Assembly (NCBI GenBank): GCA_964514285.1
Contig: CAZEQC010000010.1
Coordinates: forward strand, 5,023 to 69,022
Origin: SKLM01 sp964514285
GTDB taxonomy: Bacteria; Chloroflexota; Anaerolineae; B4-G1
Direction of reading: 5' to 3'
DNA: 64,000 nt
The notes beneath the pieces are model-generated. The model was not told the DNA's origin. It made no database searches and saw nothing but the letters and a program-made list of their open reading frames with translations. Of the stretch, positions 34,415 through 41,848 are shown piece by piece. Each line of letters opens with the position of its first letter. Positions within the stretch are counted from its first letter, which is position 1. Both the position numbers and the translations under genes were made by a program.

Positions 34415-34441
34415 AAAGCCGCCCAACCGGGCGGCTTTTTT
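34415..34441 (+). terminator. ilvB attenuator terminator 2
   Basis: AAAGCCGCCC (34415-34424) pairs with GGGCGGCTTT (34429-34438), 4-base loop, followed by T. The stem sequence is nearly the same as that of terminator 1, suggesting the two attenuators arose by duplication. The 162 bases from here to ilvB hold only a short ORF of doubtful value (34462-34563). Confidence 0.9.
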
Positions 34442-34603
34442 GCTATCTGAGGAGAGACGCAATGGGTCTTTCGAGATTACCGTCGATCCGGTCGGGTCGA
34501 GGCACATCGCAGAGAGGTCGGGCCGCCGGGGGGCAGGTTGCTACGAAGATTGGATTAAGATGACGGACGTTATCGGCCATCGAGCACTCAAAAAGGAGGA
34601 AGA

Positions 34604-36313
34604 ATGAGAAGGACAGGAGCAGAGATCGTCTGGGAGATGCTGAAACGAGAGAACGTCGATGTGGTCTTCGGGATTCCCGGCGGCGCCATCATGCACACCT
34701 ACCATCCTCGCCGGGAGTACGGGGTCCGCCACATCCTGATGCGACATGAGCAGGCCGCGAGCCACGCCGCTGACGGCTACGCCCGGGTCTCTGGCAAGGT
34801 GGGCGTCGCTATGGCCACCTCGGGACCCGGGGCCACCAACCTGGTCACCGGCATCGCCACGGCGATGATCGATTCCACGCCCATAGTCTGCATCACGGGT
34901 CAGGTCCCCACCTCGCTGATCGGCTCCGACGCCTTTCAGGAGACGGACATCACCGGTGTCACGCTGCCGATCACCAAGCACAACTACCTGGTCACCGACG
35001 TGGCAGAGCTGGGCGGTGTGATCCACGAGGCTTTCTACGTCGCCCGCACCGGGCGGCCGGGGCCGGTCTTGATCGATCTGCCCAAGGACGTTCAGCAGGC
35101 GGAGACCGATTTCGAGCCCCCGGCCGACGGCTTGGAGCTGCCGGGCTATCAGCCCAAGAAGAAGGGCGATCCGGCGCTGGTGCAGCGGGCGGCTGAGCTG
35201 ATCAATGAAGCCGAGCGGCCCGTCATCCTGGCCGGCCACGGCGTCCTTATGTCGGAGGCGATGGAGGCCCTCAAGACGTTCGTGGAGAAGACGGAGACGC
35301 CCGTCGCCCTCACGCTGCTGGGCAAGGGCGGGTTCCCGGAGTCGCACCCTCTGGCCCTGGGGATGATGGGTATGCACGGTGAGGCCTTCGTCAATCGCGC
35401 CATTCAGGAATCGGATCTTCTCCTGGCGTTCGGCATGCGCTTCGACGATCGGGTAACCGGGACGCTGGAGACCTACGCCCCTCACGCCAAGAAGGTCCAC
35501 GTCGACCTCGACCCGGCCGAGCTGAACAAGATCGTCCCCGTCGACGTGCCGATTCAGGGTGACCTCCGGCGGGTGTTGAATCAGCTGCTGCCCCTGGTGG
35601 ATCCGGCCGAGCGCCCAGCCTGGCTCGGGCAGATCGAGCGCTGGCAGAGCGACACGGCAGTCCGGGACGTCTTGAACCGCCCGAAGAACGGGCGTCTGTT
35701 GGCTCCGCAGGTCATCAACGCCATCTACGAAGGGACCGAGGGGAAGGCCGTGATGGTGACGGACGTGGGGCAGCACCAGATGTGGGCCGCGCAGTACTAC
35801 CCGCTGGACGCCCCCCACACGCAGGTCACCTCCGGCGGTCTGGGTACGATGGGCTTCGGCCTTCCGGCGGCCATAGGCGCTCAGGTGGCGCAGCCCGACA
35901 GCGAGGTCTGGGCCATCGTCGGCGATGGCGGCTTCCAGATGACGCTGCAGGAGCTGGCCACGGCCGTCCAGGAGCGGCTGCCGATCCGCATCGCGGTCTG
36001 CAACAACGGCCACCTGGGGATGGTGCGTCAGTGGCAGGAGCTCTTCTACGACGAGCGGTACGAGGCCACCCCCCTGGTCAACCCGGATTTCGTCAAACTG
36101 GCCGAGGCCTACGGCGTGCCGGCTTGGCAGGTGACCGACCCCGGTGAGGCCCGGGATGTGGTGGCGGAAGCCAGGGCGCAGGATGGCCCGGCTCTGATCG
36201 ACTTCCACGTGGCCCAGAAGGGCGAGGAGGGGAACGTCTACCCGATGGTGCCCGCCGGAGCAGCGCTACACGAGATGATACGTCGGCCCGTGGCGATGAG
36301 CGAGGCGGGCTAG
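34604..36313 (+). CDS. ilvB: Acetolactate synthase, catalytic subunit
   Basis: This 569-residue ThDP- and FAD-dependent enzyme condenses pyruvate with pyruvate or 2-ketobutyrate, the first common step of Val, Leu and Ile synthesis. Visible blocks: VVFGIPGGAIMHTY, the catalytic Glu in RHEQAASHAADGYAR, TSGPGATNLVTGIA, ITGQVPTSLIGSDAFQE (the herbicide-site region), the ThDP-Mg motif VGDGGFQM through CNNGHLGM, and MVPAGAALHEM at the C-terminus. AAGGAGG precedes ATG 34604. The regulatory subunit ilvN follows 19 bases later. Expression is probably set by the two upstream attenuators. Confidence 0.96.
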   Translation: MRRTGAEIVWEMLKRENVDVVFGIPGGAIMHTYHPRREYGVRHILMRHEQAASHAADGYARVSGKVGVAMATSGPGATNLVTGIATAMIDSTPIVCITGQVPTSLIGSDAFQETDITGVTLPITKHNYLVTDVAELGGVIHEAFYVARTGRPGPVLIDLPKDVQQAETDFEPPADGLELPGYQPKKKGDPALVQRAAELINEAERPVILAGHGVLMSEAMEALKTFVEKTETPVALTLLGKGGFPESHPLALGMMGMHGEAFVNRAIQESDLLLAFGMRFDDRVTGTLETYAPHAKKVHVDLDPAELNKIVPVDVPIQGDLRRVLNQLLPLVDPAERPAWLGQIERWQSDTAVRDVLNRPKNGRLLAPQVINAIYEGTEGKAVMVTDVGQHQMWAAQYYPLDAPHTQVTSGGLGTMGFGLPAAIGAQVAQPDSEVWAIVGDGGFQMTLQELATAVQERLPIRIAVCNNGHLGMVRQWQELFYDERYEATPLVNPDFVKLAEAYGVPAWQVTDPGEARDVVAEARAQDGPALIDFHVAQKGEEGNVYPMVPAGAALHEMIRRPVAMSEAG

Positions 36314-36332
36314 AGAGGTAAGGAGGAGGATC

Positions 36333-36821
36333 ATGGATCGGACATTGGTCGCATGGGTCGAGGACAAGCCGGGCGTCTTGAACCGCATCGCCAGCCTTTT
36401 CCGGCGGCGAGCCTTTAATATCGAGAGCTTGACGGTTGGTCACACCGAGGAGCCGGGCGTCTCGCGAATGACGATCGTCGTCGACAGCGAGCGGACCGAC
36501 ACCGAGAAGGTGGTGCAGAACCTCTACAAGCTGGTCAACGTGATCCGGGTCAAGGACGTCACCGATCAGCCGGCGGTGCTGCGCGATCTGGCCCTGATCA
36601 AGGTGCGGGCCAGCAACGGCCAGCGCGCCGAGGTGATGCAGATCGTGGAGACTTTCCGCGCCCGAGTCGTCGACCTGGGGTTGAAGACCCTCACCGTCGA
36701 GGTGACGGGGACGGAGGACAAGATCGACGGTCTGTTTGAGATTCTGCAGCCCTTCGGGGTGGAGGAGATGGTGCGCACGGGCCGGGTGGCGATGGTGCGC
36801 GGGAAGAACGGTGATCAGTAG
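36333..36821 (+). CDS. ilvN: Acetolactate synthase, regulatory subunit
   Basis: This 162-residue protein has an N-terminal ACT domain (LVAWVEDKPGVLNRIASLF, then RRAFNIESLTVGHTEEPG) and the C-terminal small-subunit domain (EVMQIVETFRARVVDLG). It binds IlvB, raises its activity and mediates feedback inhibition by valine. The ACT motif and length match IlvH/IlvN. AGGAGGAGG precedes the start. Its last Gln and stop codon form the first unit of a heptad repeat that fills the spacer to ilvC. Confidence 0.95.
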   Translation: MDRTLVAWVEDKPGVLNRIASLFRRRAFNIESLTVGHTEEPGVSRMTIVVDSERTDTEKVVQNLYKLVNVIRVKDVTDQPAVLRDLALIKVRASNGQRAEVMQIVETFRARVVDLGLKTLTVEVTGTEDKIDGLFEILQPFGVEEMVRTGRVAMVRGKNGDQ

Positions 36822-36860
36822 TCAGTGATCAGTGTTCAGTAATCAGCGGTCAGTGAGCAG
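36816..36860. repeat. Six-unit degenerate heptad repeat between ilvN and ilvC
   Basis: In perfect 7-base register: CAGTAGT, CAGTGAT, CAGTGTT, CAGTAAT, CAGCGGT, CAGTGAG, then CAG. The first unit includes the ilvN stop codon. Units differ at positions 4-7 but keep CAG. It probably arose by slippage; a structural or regulatory role is not evident. Confidence 0.85.
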
Positions 36861-36890
36861 AGGGTTCTAGATAGGGAGTGGAGAGTTGTT

Positions 36891-37943
36891 ATGGCGAAGA
36901 TTGATTTTGGTGGGGTGGTGGAGGACGTGGTGACGCGGGAGGAGTTCCCGCTGGAGAAGGCGAGGCAGGTGCTCAGTGGCGAGGTGGTGACCGTGCTGGG
37001 GTATGGCGTGCAGGGCCCGGCGCAGGCGTTGAATATGAAGGAGAACGGGGTGGAGGTCATCGTCGGCGGCTCGGCGGAGCGACCCCGCTCGTGGAAGAAG
37101 GCCCAGGAGGACGGTTGGGTGCCCGGTGAGACGCTCTTCCCCTGGGAGGAGGCCGTGGAGCGGGCGACCATCGTCCAATACCTGGTGTCGGACGCCGGAC
37201 AGATGGCCCTCTGGCCGACCATCGAGCCGCACCTGAGCGCGGGGGACGCCCTCTACTTCTCCCACGGCTTTGGCATCGTTTACAACGACCAGACCGGGAT
37301 CGTGCCGCCGGACGACGTGGACGTGATCCTGGTGGCGCCCAAGGGCTCGGGCACCAGCGTGCGGAGGAACTTCCTGGCCGGGAGCGGCATCAACGCCAGT
37401 TACGCCGTCCACCAGGACTACACCGGCCGGGCCGAGGAGCGCGCGCTGGCGGTGGGGGTGACTATCGGCTCCGGCTATCTCTTCCCCACCACGTTCGAGA
37501 AGGAGGTCTACAGCGACCTGACGGGGGAACGGGGGGTGCTGATGGGCGCCCTGGCGGGCATGATGGAGGCCCAGTATGCCACGCTTCGCGAGCACGGCCA
37601 CAGCCCCAGCGAGGCCTTCAACGAGACGGTCGAGGAGCTGACGCAGAGCCTGATCCGGCTGGTCGCCGAGAACGGGATGGATTGGATGTACGCCAACTGC
37701 AGCACCACGGCGCAGCGAGGCGCCCTCGACTGGCGGCACCGCTTCCGCGAGGCCGTCGAGCCGGTCTTCGACGACCTCTACGAGAGCGTCGTCGCCGGCG
37801 AGGAGACCCGCATCGTGCTCGAGGCCAACAGCGCGCCGGACTACAAGGAGCGGCTGGAGGAGGAGCTGCGGGAGATGCGGGAGTCGGAGATGTGGCAGGC
37901 CGGCGCGGCGGTGCGCTCGCTGCGGCCGGAGAACTGGCAGTGA
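36891..37943 (+). CDS. ilvC: Ketol-acid reductoisomerase
   Basis: This 350-residue NAD(P)H- and Mg-dependent enzyme isomerises and reduces 2-acetolactate or 2-aceto-2-hydroxybutyrate. The Rossmann motif is VVTVLGYGVQGPAQALNMK. The substrate/metal region is HGFGIVYNDQTGIVPPDDVDVILVAPKGSG, and the C-terminal knotted domain has SDLTGERGVLMGALAGMMEAQY with the conserved Asp/Glu ligands, then YANCSTTAQRGALDW. The family block after the Rossmann loop, VIVGGSAERPRSWKKAQEDGW, lacks the usual spacing of Ser/Arg phosphate contacts, so cofactor preference (NADPH or NADH) is uncertain. The ATG has GGAGTGGAGAG upstream. Confidence 0.94.
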   Translation: MAKIDFGGVVEDVVTREEFPLEKARQVLSGEVVTVLGYGVQGPAQALNMKENGVEVIVGGSAERPRSWKKAQEDGWVPGETLFPWEEAVERATIVQYLVSDAGQMALWPTIEPHLSAGDALYFSHGFGIVYNDQTGIVPPDDVDVILVAPKGSGTSVRRNFLAGSGINASYAVHQDYTGRAEERALAVGVTIGSGYLFPTTFEKEVYSDLTGERGVLMGALAGMMEAQYATLREHGHSPSEAFNETVEELTQSLIRLVAENGMDWMYANCSTTAQRGALDWRHRFREAVEPVFDDLYESVVAGEETRIVLEANSAPDYKERLEEELREMRESEMWQAGAAVRSLRPENWQ

Positions 37944-37983
37944 AGGGTGGAAGTACGGAGTAGGAAGTAGGGAGTGGGGTAAG
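37942..37983. repeat. Degenerate heptad repeat between ilvC and leuA
   Basis: Reads in 7-base register starting in the ilvC stop codon: GAAGGGT, GGAAGTA, CGGAGTA, GGAAGTA, GGGAGTG, GGGTAAG. It is the same kind of purine-rich heptad spacer as after the EF-G gene, while the ilvN-ilvC spacer uses a CAGTNNN unit. Confidence 0.75.
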
Positions 37984-38056
37984 CAGACAGGACAGTAGGC
38001 GGACAGGCGTGACAGCGACTGACGACTTACTCCCACCGCAGGAACGGAGGAAAGCT

Positions 38057-39664
38057 ATGCAAGGAACCAACAGCAGGGGCGCCGAGAAGGTACACGTTTT
38101 CGACACCACGCTGCGGGACGGCGAGCAGTCGCCCGGCGCGGCGCTCAACGTCGACGAGAAATTGGAGATCGCCCGCGCGCTGGAGGCCATGGGCGTGGAC
38201 GTCATCGAGGCGGGATTTCCCATATCCTCGCCGGGGGACTTCGAGGCGGTGCGGCGCATCTCGCAGGAGATTCGAGCGTGCGTTGTCTGCGGGCTGACGC
38301 GGGCGAATCGGAAGGACATCGACGCCGCGGTCGAGGCGCTCAGAGAGGCCGCCCGCCCGCGTATTCACACCGGCCTCGGCGTCTCCGACGTGCACGTCAA
38401 GCACAAGCTCCGCACCACCCGGGAGAGAGCGCTGGAGATGGGCGTGGACGCCGTTCGGTACGCCCGGCGCTTTGTGGAGGATGTCCAGTACTACGCCGAG
38501 GACGCCGGCCGGGCCGATCCCGAGTACCTCTATCGGGTCCTGGAGGCCGTCATCGCCGCCGGCGCGACGGTGATCAACATCCCGGACACGACCGGCTACA
38601 CGTCGCCGGACGAGTTTGGGGCGTTGATTCAGGGCATCGTCGACCACGTGCCCAACAGCGACGAGGCCATCATCTCGGTTCACTGCCACAACGATCTGGG
38701 TATGGCGACGGCGAACACGCTGGCCGGGGTGCGGCACGGCGCGCGCCAGGTGGAGGTGACGGTCAACGGCATCGGCGAGCGGGCCGGCAACACCTCAATG
38801 GAGGAGGTGGTGATGGCGCTCAAGACCCGCCGCGACGCTTTCGGCCTGGAGACGGGCATCGACACCCGGCGGATCTACCCGGTGAGCCGTATGGTGAGCC
38901 AGCTGACGGGCATCCCTGTCCAGCCCAACAAGGCGGTCGTGGGCGCCAACGCCTTCGCCCACTCATCCGGCATTCACCAGGATGGCGTGCTCAAGGAGCG
39001 GACGACGTACGAGATCATGAACCCTCAGGACGTCGGCGCCCCGGAGTCGGCCATTGTCCTCTCGGCACGGTCCGGACGGCATGGCCTGCGGCATCGCCTG
39101 GCCGAGCTGGGCTATACGCTGGACGAGGCGCAGTTTGAGAAGGTCTACCAGCGCTTCCTAGAGGTGGCCGACAAGAAGAAGACGGTCGACACCCGCGACC
39201 TGGAGGCGATTGTGGCCGATGAGGCGCAGATGTTCTTTGACGAGACCTACCACCTGGAGCAGATCCAGGTGAGCTGTGGCGACCACAGCATCCCCACGGC
39301 CACCGTGCAGGTGCGGCGGCCCGACGGGACCATCGTTCGCGACGCCAACCACGGCACCGGCCCGGTGGACGCCGTTTACCGCGCCATCAACCGCGTCATC
39401 GGTGAGCCCAATGAGCTGATCGAGTTCTCAATTCAGGCGGTCACCGAGGGGATCGACGCCGTGGGGCGGGTGACGATCCGCATCCAGGCCGAGAAGCCGG
39501 TCAACGGCGACAAGCGCCAGATCTTCAGCGGTCACGGCGCCGACACGGACATCATCGCCGCCAGCGCCAAGGCCTACATGTTCGCTCTCAATCGCTTGAT
39601 CGCAGCCCGTAAGGACAGCCAGCACGCGCCGACACCATCCCTCTCCCCCGAGGGGAGAGGCTAA
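38057..39664 (+). CDS. leuA: 2-isopropylmalate synthase
   Basis: This enzyme of about 535 residues condenses acetyl-CoA with 2-oxoisovalerate, the first committed step to leucine. Motifs: FDTTLRDGEQSPGAALN (metal-binding and catalytic), GFPISSPGDFEAV, HCHNDLGMATANTLAGV (metal His pair), GIGERAGNTSMEEVVMALK, and a C-terminal allosteric domain (from about residue 390) where leucine feedback acts. ATG 38057 has CGGAGG six bases upstream; an in-frame GTG at 38009 is less likely. The last 12 residues (APTPSLSPEGRG) are encoded by a repeat palindrome that has invaded the gene end. Confidence 0.95.
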   Translation: MQGTNSRGAEKVHVFDTTLRDGEQSPGAALNVDEKLEIARALEAMGVDVIEAGFPISSPGDFEAVRRISQEIRACVVCGLTRANRKDIDAAVEALREAARPRIHTGLGVSDVHVKHKLRTTRERALEMGVDAVRYARRFVEDVQYYAEDAGRADPEYLYRVLEAVIAAGATVINIPDTTGYTSPDEFGALIQGIVDHVPNSDEAIISVHCHNDLGMATANTLAGVRHGARQVEVTVNGIGERAGNTSMEEVVMALKTRRDAFGLETGIDTRRIYPVSRMVSQLTGIPVQPNKAVVGANAFAHSSGIHQDGVLKERTTYEIMNPQDVGAPESAIVLSARSGRHGLRHRLAELGYTLDEAQFEKVYQRFLEVADKKKTVDTRDLEAIVADEAQMFFDETYHLEQIQVSCGDHSIPTATVQVRRPDGTIVRDANHGTGPVDAVYRAINRVIGEPNELIEFSIQAVTEGIDAVGRVTIRIQAEKPVNGDKRQIFSGHGADTDIIAASAKAYMFALNRLIAARKDSQHAPTPSLSPEGRG

Positions 39665-39680
39665 GCCCGACGCAGTCGGG
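39640..39680. repeat. REP-like double palindrome at the leuA 3' end
   Basis: CCTCTCCCC-CGA-GGGGAGAGG (39640-39660) followed by CCCGAC-GCA-GTCGGG (39666-39680). The first palindrome lies inside the leuA coding region and supplies its final codons. A similar element closes the FtsW-PBP gene at about 53202. Confidence 0.75.
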
Positions 39681-39716
39681 CCGTGAGGGGGGAGTCCCCA
39701 TACCAGGAGGAGAATC

Positions 39717-39938
39717 ATGAACAAGGAAACCGATCGCAACGCACGAGCTTTCACAGAACCGCGCAGCTGGTCTGCCAAATGGTGCGGCTATGGCCTGGCC
39801 GCGGGGCGAAGCCGCCCCAAGGCCACCGCGACCGGCGGCAAGCCGTTTGCCGAACCCCGGGGTTGGTCCGCCAAATGGTGCAGCCGCGGGCTGGGCTTCC
39901 GGGCCGCCGGCTCCAGCCCCGAACGTCGAGCAGGCTGA
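39717..39938 (+). CDS. Small protein with duplicated WSAKWC motif, between leuA and leuC
   Basis: This 73-residue ORF has a strong AGGAGGAG and good spacing before ATG 39717. The product is basic and contains an internal duplication: TEPRSWSAKWCGYGL (residues about 13-27) and AEPRGWSAKWCSRGL (about 45-59), with both Trp and the Cys conserved. No known family was recognised. The stop is two bases before the leuC ATG and leuC has no good ribosome binding site of its own, so translating this ORF probably drives leuC translation. It could be a regulatory or structural small protein, an operon leader for leuCD, or a peptide precursor; the sequence does not decide. It lies after a repeat element, so an origin from repeat DNA must also be considered. 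Confidence 0.6.
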   Translation: MNKETDRNARAFTEPRSWSAKWCGYGLAAGRSRPKATATGGKPFAEPRGWSAKWCSRGLGFRAAGSSPERRAG

Positions 39939-39940
39939 GC

Positions 39941-41233
39941 ATGGGACAGACCATCGCCGAGAAAATCATCGCTGCCCATCGGGTGGACGGTCAAGGCCCG
40001 AGACCCTACCTACGGCCCGGCGACTTCGTGGAGGCGTCGGTGGACGTGGTCCTCGCCAATGACATCACCGCGCCCATCGCTATCCGGGTCTTCGAGAGCC
40101 TCGGGGCCGGGAGGGAGGCATCCTCGGGCCGCGTCTTCGACCCCGAACGGGTGGTGCTGGTGGCCGACCACTTCACACCCAACAAGGACATCAAGTCGGC
40201 GGAGCAGTGCCGCGCGGTGCGCCAGTTCGCGCAGGCTCAGGGCCTCAAGCATCACTTCGACGTGGGTCGCATGGGGATCGAGCACGTGCTCCTGCCGGAG
40301 CAGGGCTTGGTGGCGCCGGGCGAGCTCGTCGTGGGGGCCGACTCCCACACCTGCACGTACGGGGCCCTGGGCGCCTTCGCCACCGGCATGGGCTCCACCG
40401 ACGTCGGCGTCGCTATGGCCACGGGCCGGGTCTGGCTCCGCGTTCCGGAGACGATCCGCGTCGTCTACCGCGGCACGCTGCAGCCCTGGGTCGGCGGCAA
40501 GGACTTGATCCTGCACACCATCGGCGAGATCGGCGTTAGCGGTGCCCTCTACAAGGCCATCGAGTTCGCCGGGCCTGTGATCGATACTCTCTCTATGGCC
40601 GGGCGGTTCACTATGGCCAACATGGCCATTGAGGCCGGCGGCAAGGCGGGCCTCTTCGCCGTCGACGGGCCCACCCGAGACTACCTGGACGGTCGGGTGT
40701 CGCGCCGCTACACGGCCTTTGAGGCGGATCCGGATGCCGACTACGAAGAGACCCTGGAGGTCGACGTCAGCGAGATCGAGCCGCTGGTCGCCTTCCCGCA
40801 CCTGCCGGAGAACGTACGGTCGGCGAGCGAGGCGGGGGAGGTGGGGATCGATCAGGTGGTCATCGGCTCCTGCACCAACGGGCGGCTGGAGGACCTGCGC
40901 GTCGCGGCCCAGGTCCTGCAGGGTAAGGACGTCCACGCTGGGGTGCGCTGCATCGTCATCCCGGGGACCCAGCAGGTTTATCTCGACGCGCTCCGGGAGG
41001 GGCTGGTCGAGGCCTTCGTCGAGGCCGGCGCCGTCGTCAGCACGCCGACCTGCGGGCCGTGCCTGGGTGGGCACATGGGTGTGCTGGCCGCGGGGGAGCG
41101 AGCCGTGAGCACGACCAACCGGAATTTTCGGGGGCGCATGGGCGATCCGGCCAGCGAGGTCTACCTGGCGGGCCCGGCGGTCGCCGCGGCCAGCGCCGTG
41201 GCCGGCGGGATCGCGCATCCTGATGATGTGTAG
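39941..41233 (+). CDS. leuC: 3-isopropylmalate dehydratase, large subunit
   Basis: This 430-residue aconitase-family protein holds the [4Fe-4S] cluster that isomerises 2- to 3-isopropylmalate, and with LeuD can also act on citramalate. Cluster Cys candidates are visible in VVIGSCTNGRLEDLRVAA and TPTCGPCLGGHMGVLAAGER; GADSHTCTYGALGAFATGMG is the substrate/cluster loop. The length fits the shorter archaeal/HacA-like LeuC type rather than the 465-residue E. coli form. The start is ATG 39941 (MGQTIAEKIIAAH), two bases after the upstream small ORF; the frame is open further upstream but that part overlaps the other ORF. Confidence 0.95.
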   Translation: MGQTIAEKIIAAHRVDGQGPRPYLRPGDFVEASVDVVLANDITAPIAIRVFESLGAGREASSGRVFDPERVVLVADHFTPNKDIKSAEQCRAVRQFAQAQGLKHHFDVGRMGIEHVLLPEQGLVAPGELVVGADSHTCTYGALGAFATGMGSTDVGVAMATGRVWLRVPETIRVVYRGTLQPWVGGKDLILHTIGEIGVSGALYKAIEFAGPVIDTLSMAGRFTMANMAIEAGGKAGLFAVDGPTRDYLDGRVSRRYTAFEADPDADYEETLEVDVSEIEPLVAFPHLPENVRSASEAGEVGIDQVVIGSCTNGRLEDLRVAAQVLQGKDVHAGVRCIVIPGTQQVYLDALREGLVEAFVEAGAVVSTPTCGPCLGGHMGVLAAGERAVSTTNRNFRGRMGDPASEVYLAGPAVAAASAVAGGIAHPDDV

Positions 41234-41288
41234 AACGTAAGGCGCAAGACGTGATGTTTGCCGCGTGTATGGAGGAGCGTATGACAGT

Positions 41289-41792
41289 ATGTTGATTGAG
41301 GGCAAGGTCTGGATCTGCGGTGACCACGTGGACACCGATGCCATCATTCCAGCGCGTTATCTGAACGTCTCCACGGCGGAGCAGCTGGCCCTGCACTGCA
41401 TGGAGGGCGTCGATCCCTCCTTCGCCCGCAGGGTGGCCGCCGGGGAGGAGTTACCCGCGGTGATCGTCGCCGGGCACAACTTCGGCTGCGGTTCCTCGCG
41501 GGAGCATGCGCCGCTGGCTATCAAAGGAGCGGGCGTCTCCTGTGTCGTGGCCAAGAGTTTCGCTCGCATCTTCTATCGTAACGCTATCAACATCGGCCTA
41601 CCGATCCTGACGTGTGCTGAGGCCGTGGAGGGAACCAGGGCGGGTGATCGACTGCGCGTCGATCTACGCGCCGGCACGATTGTCAACCTGGACACGGGGC
41701 GCACATACCATACGTCACCGTTCCCGGGCTTCGTGATGGACATCATCGCGGCCGGGGGGCTGGTGGCATACACCAGGGAGCGGATGGGCTGA
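41289..41792 (+). CDS. leuD: 3-isopropylmalate dehydratase, small subunit
   Basis: This 167-residue swivel subunit completes the LeuCD enzyme. Diagnostic blocks are VWICGDHVDTDAIIPARYL, AGHNFGCGSSREHAPLAIKG (substrate-binding Arg/Ser loop) and SFARIFYRNAINIGLP. ATG 41289 lies 11 bases after GGAGGAG and begins just before the conserved N-terminal strand. It is followed after 56 bases by cimA. Confidence 0.95.
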   Translation: MLIEGKVWICGDHVDTDAIIPARYLNVSTAEQLALHCMEGVDPSFARRVAAGEELPAVIVAGHNFGCGSSREHAPLAIKGAGVSCVVAKSFARIFYRNAINIGLPILTCAEAVEGTRAGDRLRVDLRAGTIVNLDTGRTYHTSPFPGFVMDIIAAGGLVAYTRERMG

Positions 41793-41848
41793 GGGTGGGC
41801 GAGGCTGTCGTGGCCGGACTCATCCGACGAGTGAGATAGGAGATGAGG

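Noticed and set aside
34462..34563. A 33-codon ORF with a GAGGAG ribosome binding site between terminator 2 and ilvB
   Set aside because: No Ile/Leu/Val run, no hairpin after it and Arg/Gly-rich composition; not convincing as a third leader.
39683..39940. Upstream extension of leuC to 39683
   Set aside because: The extension runs through another ORF with a strong ribosome binding site and matches no part of LeuC; ATG 39941 fits the family N-terminus.
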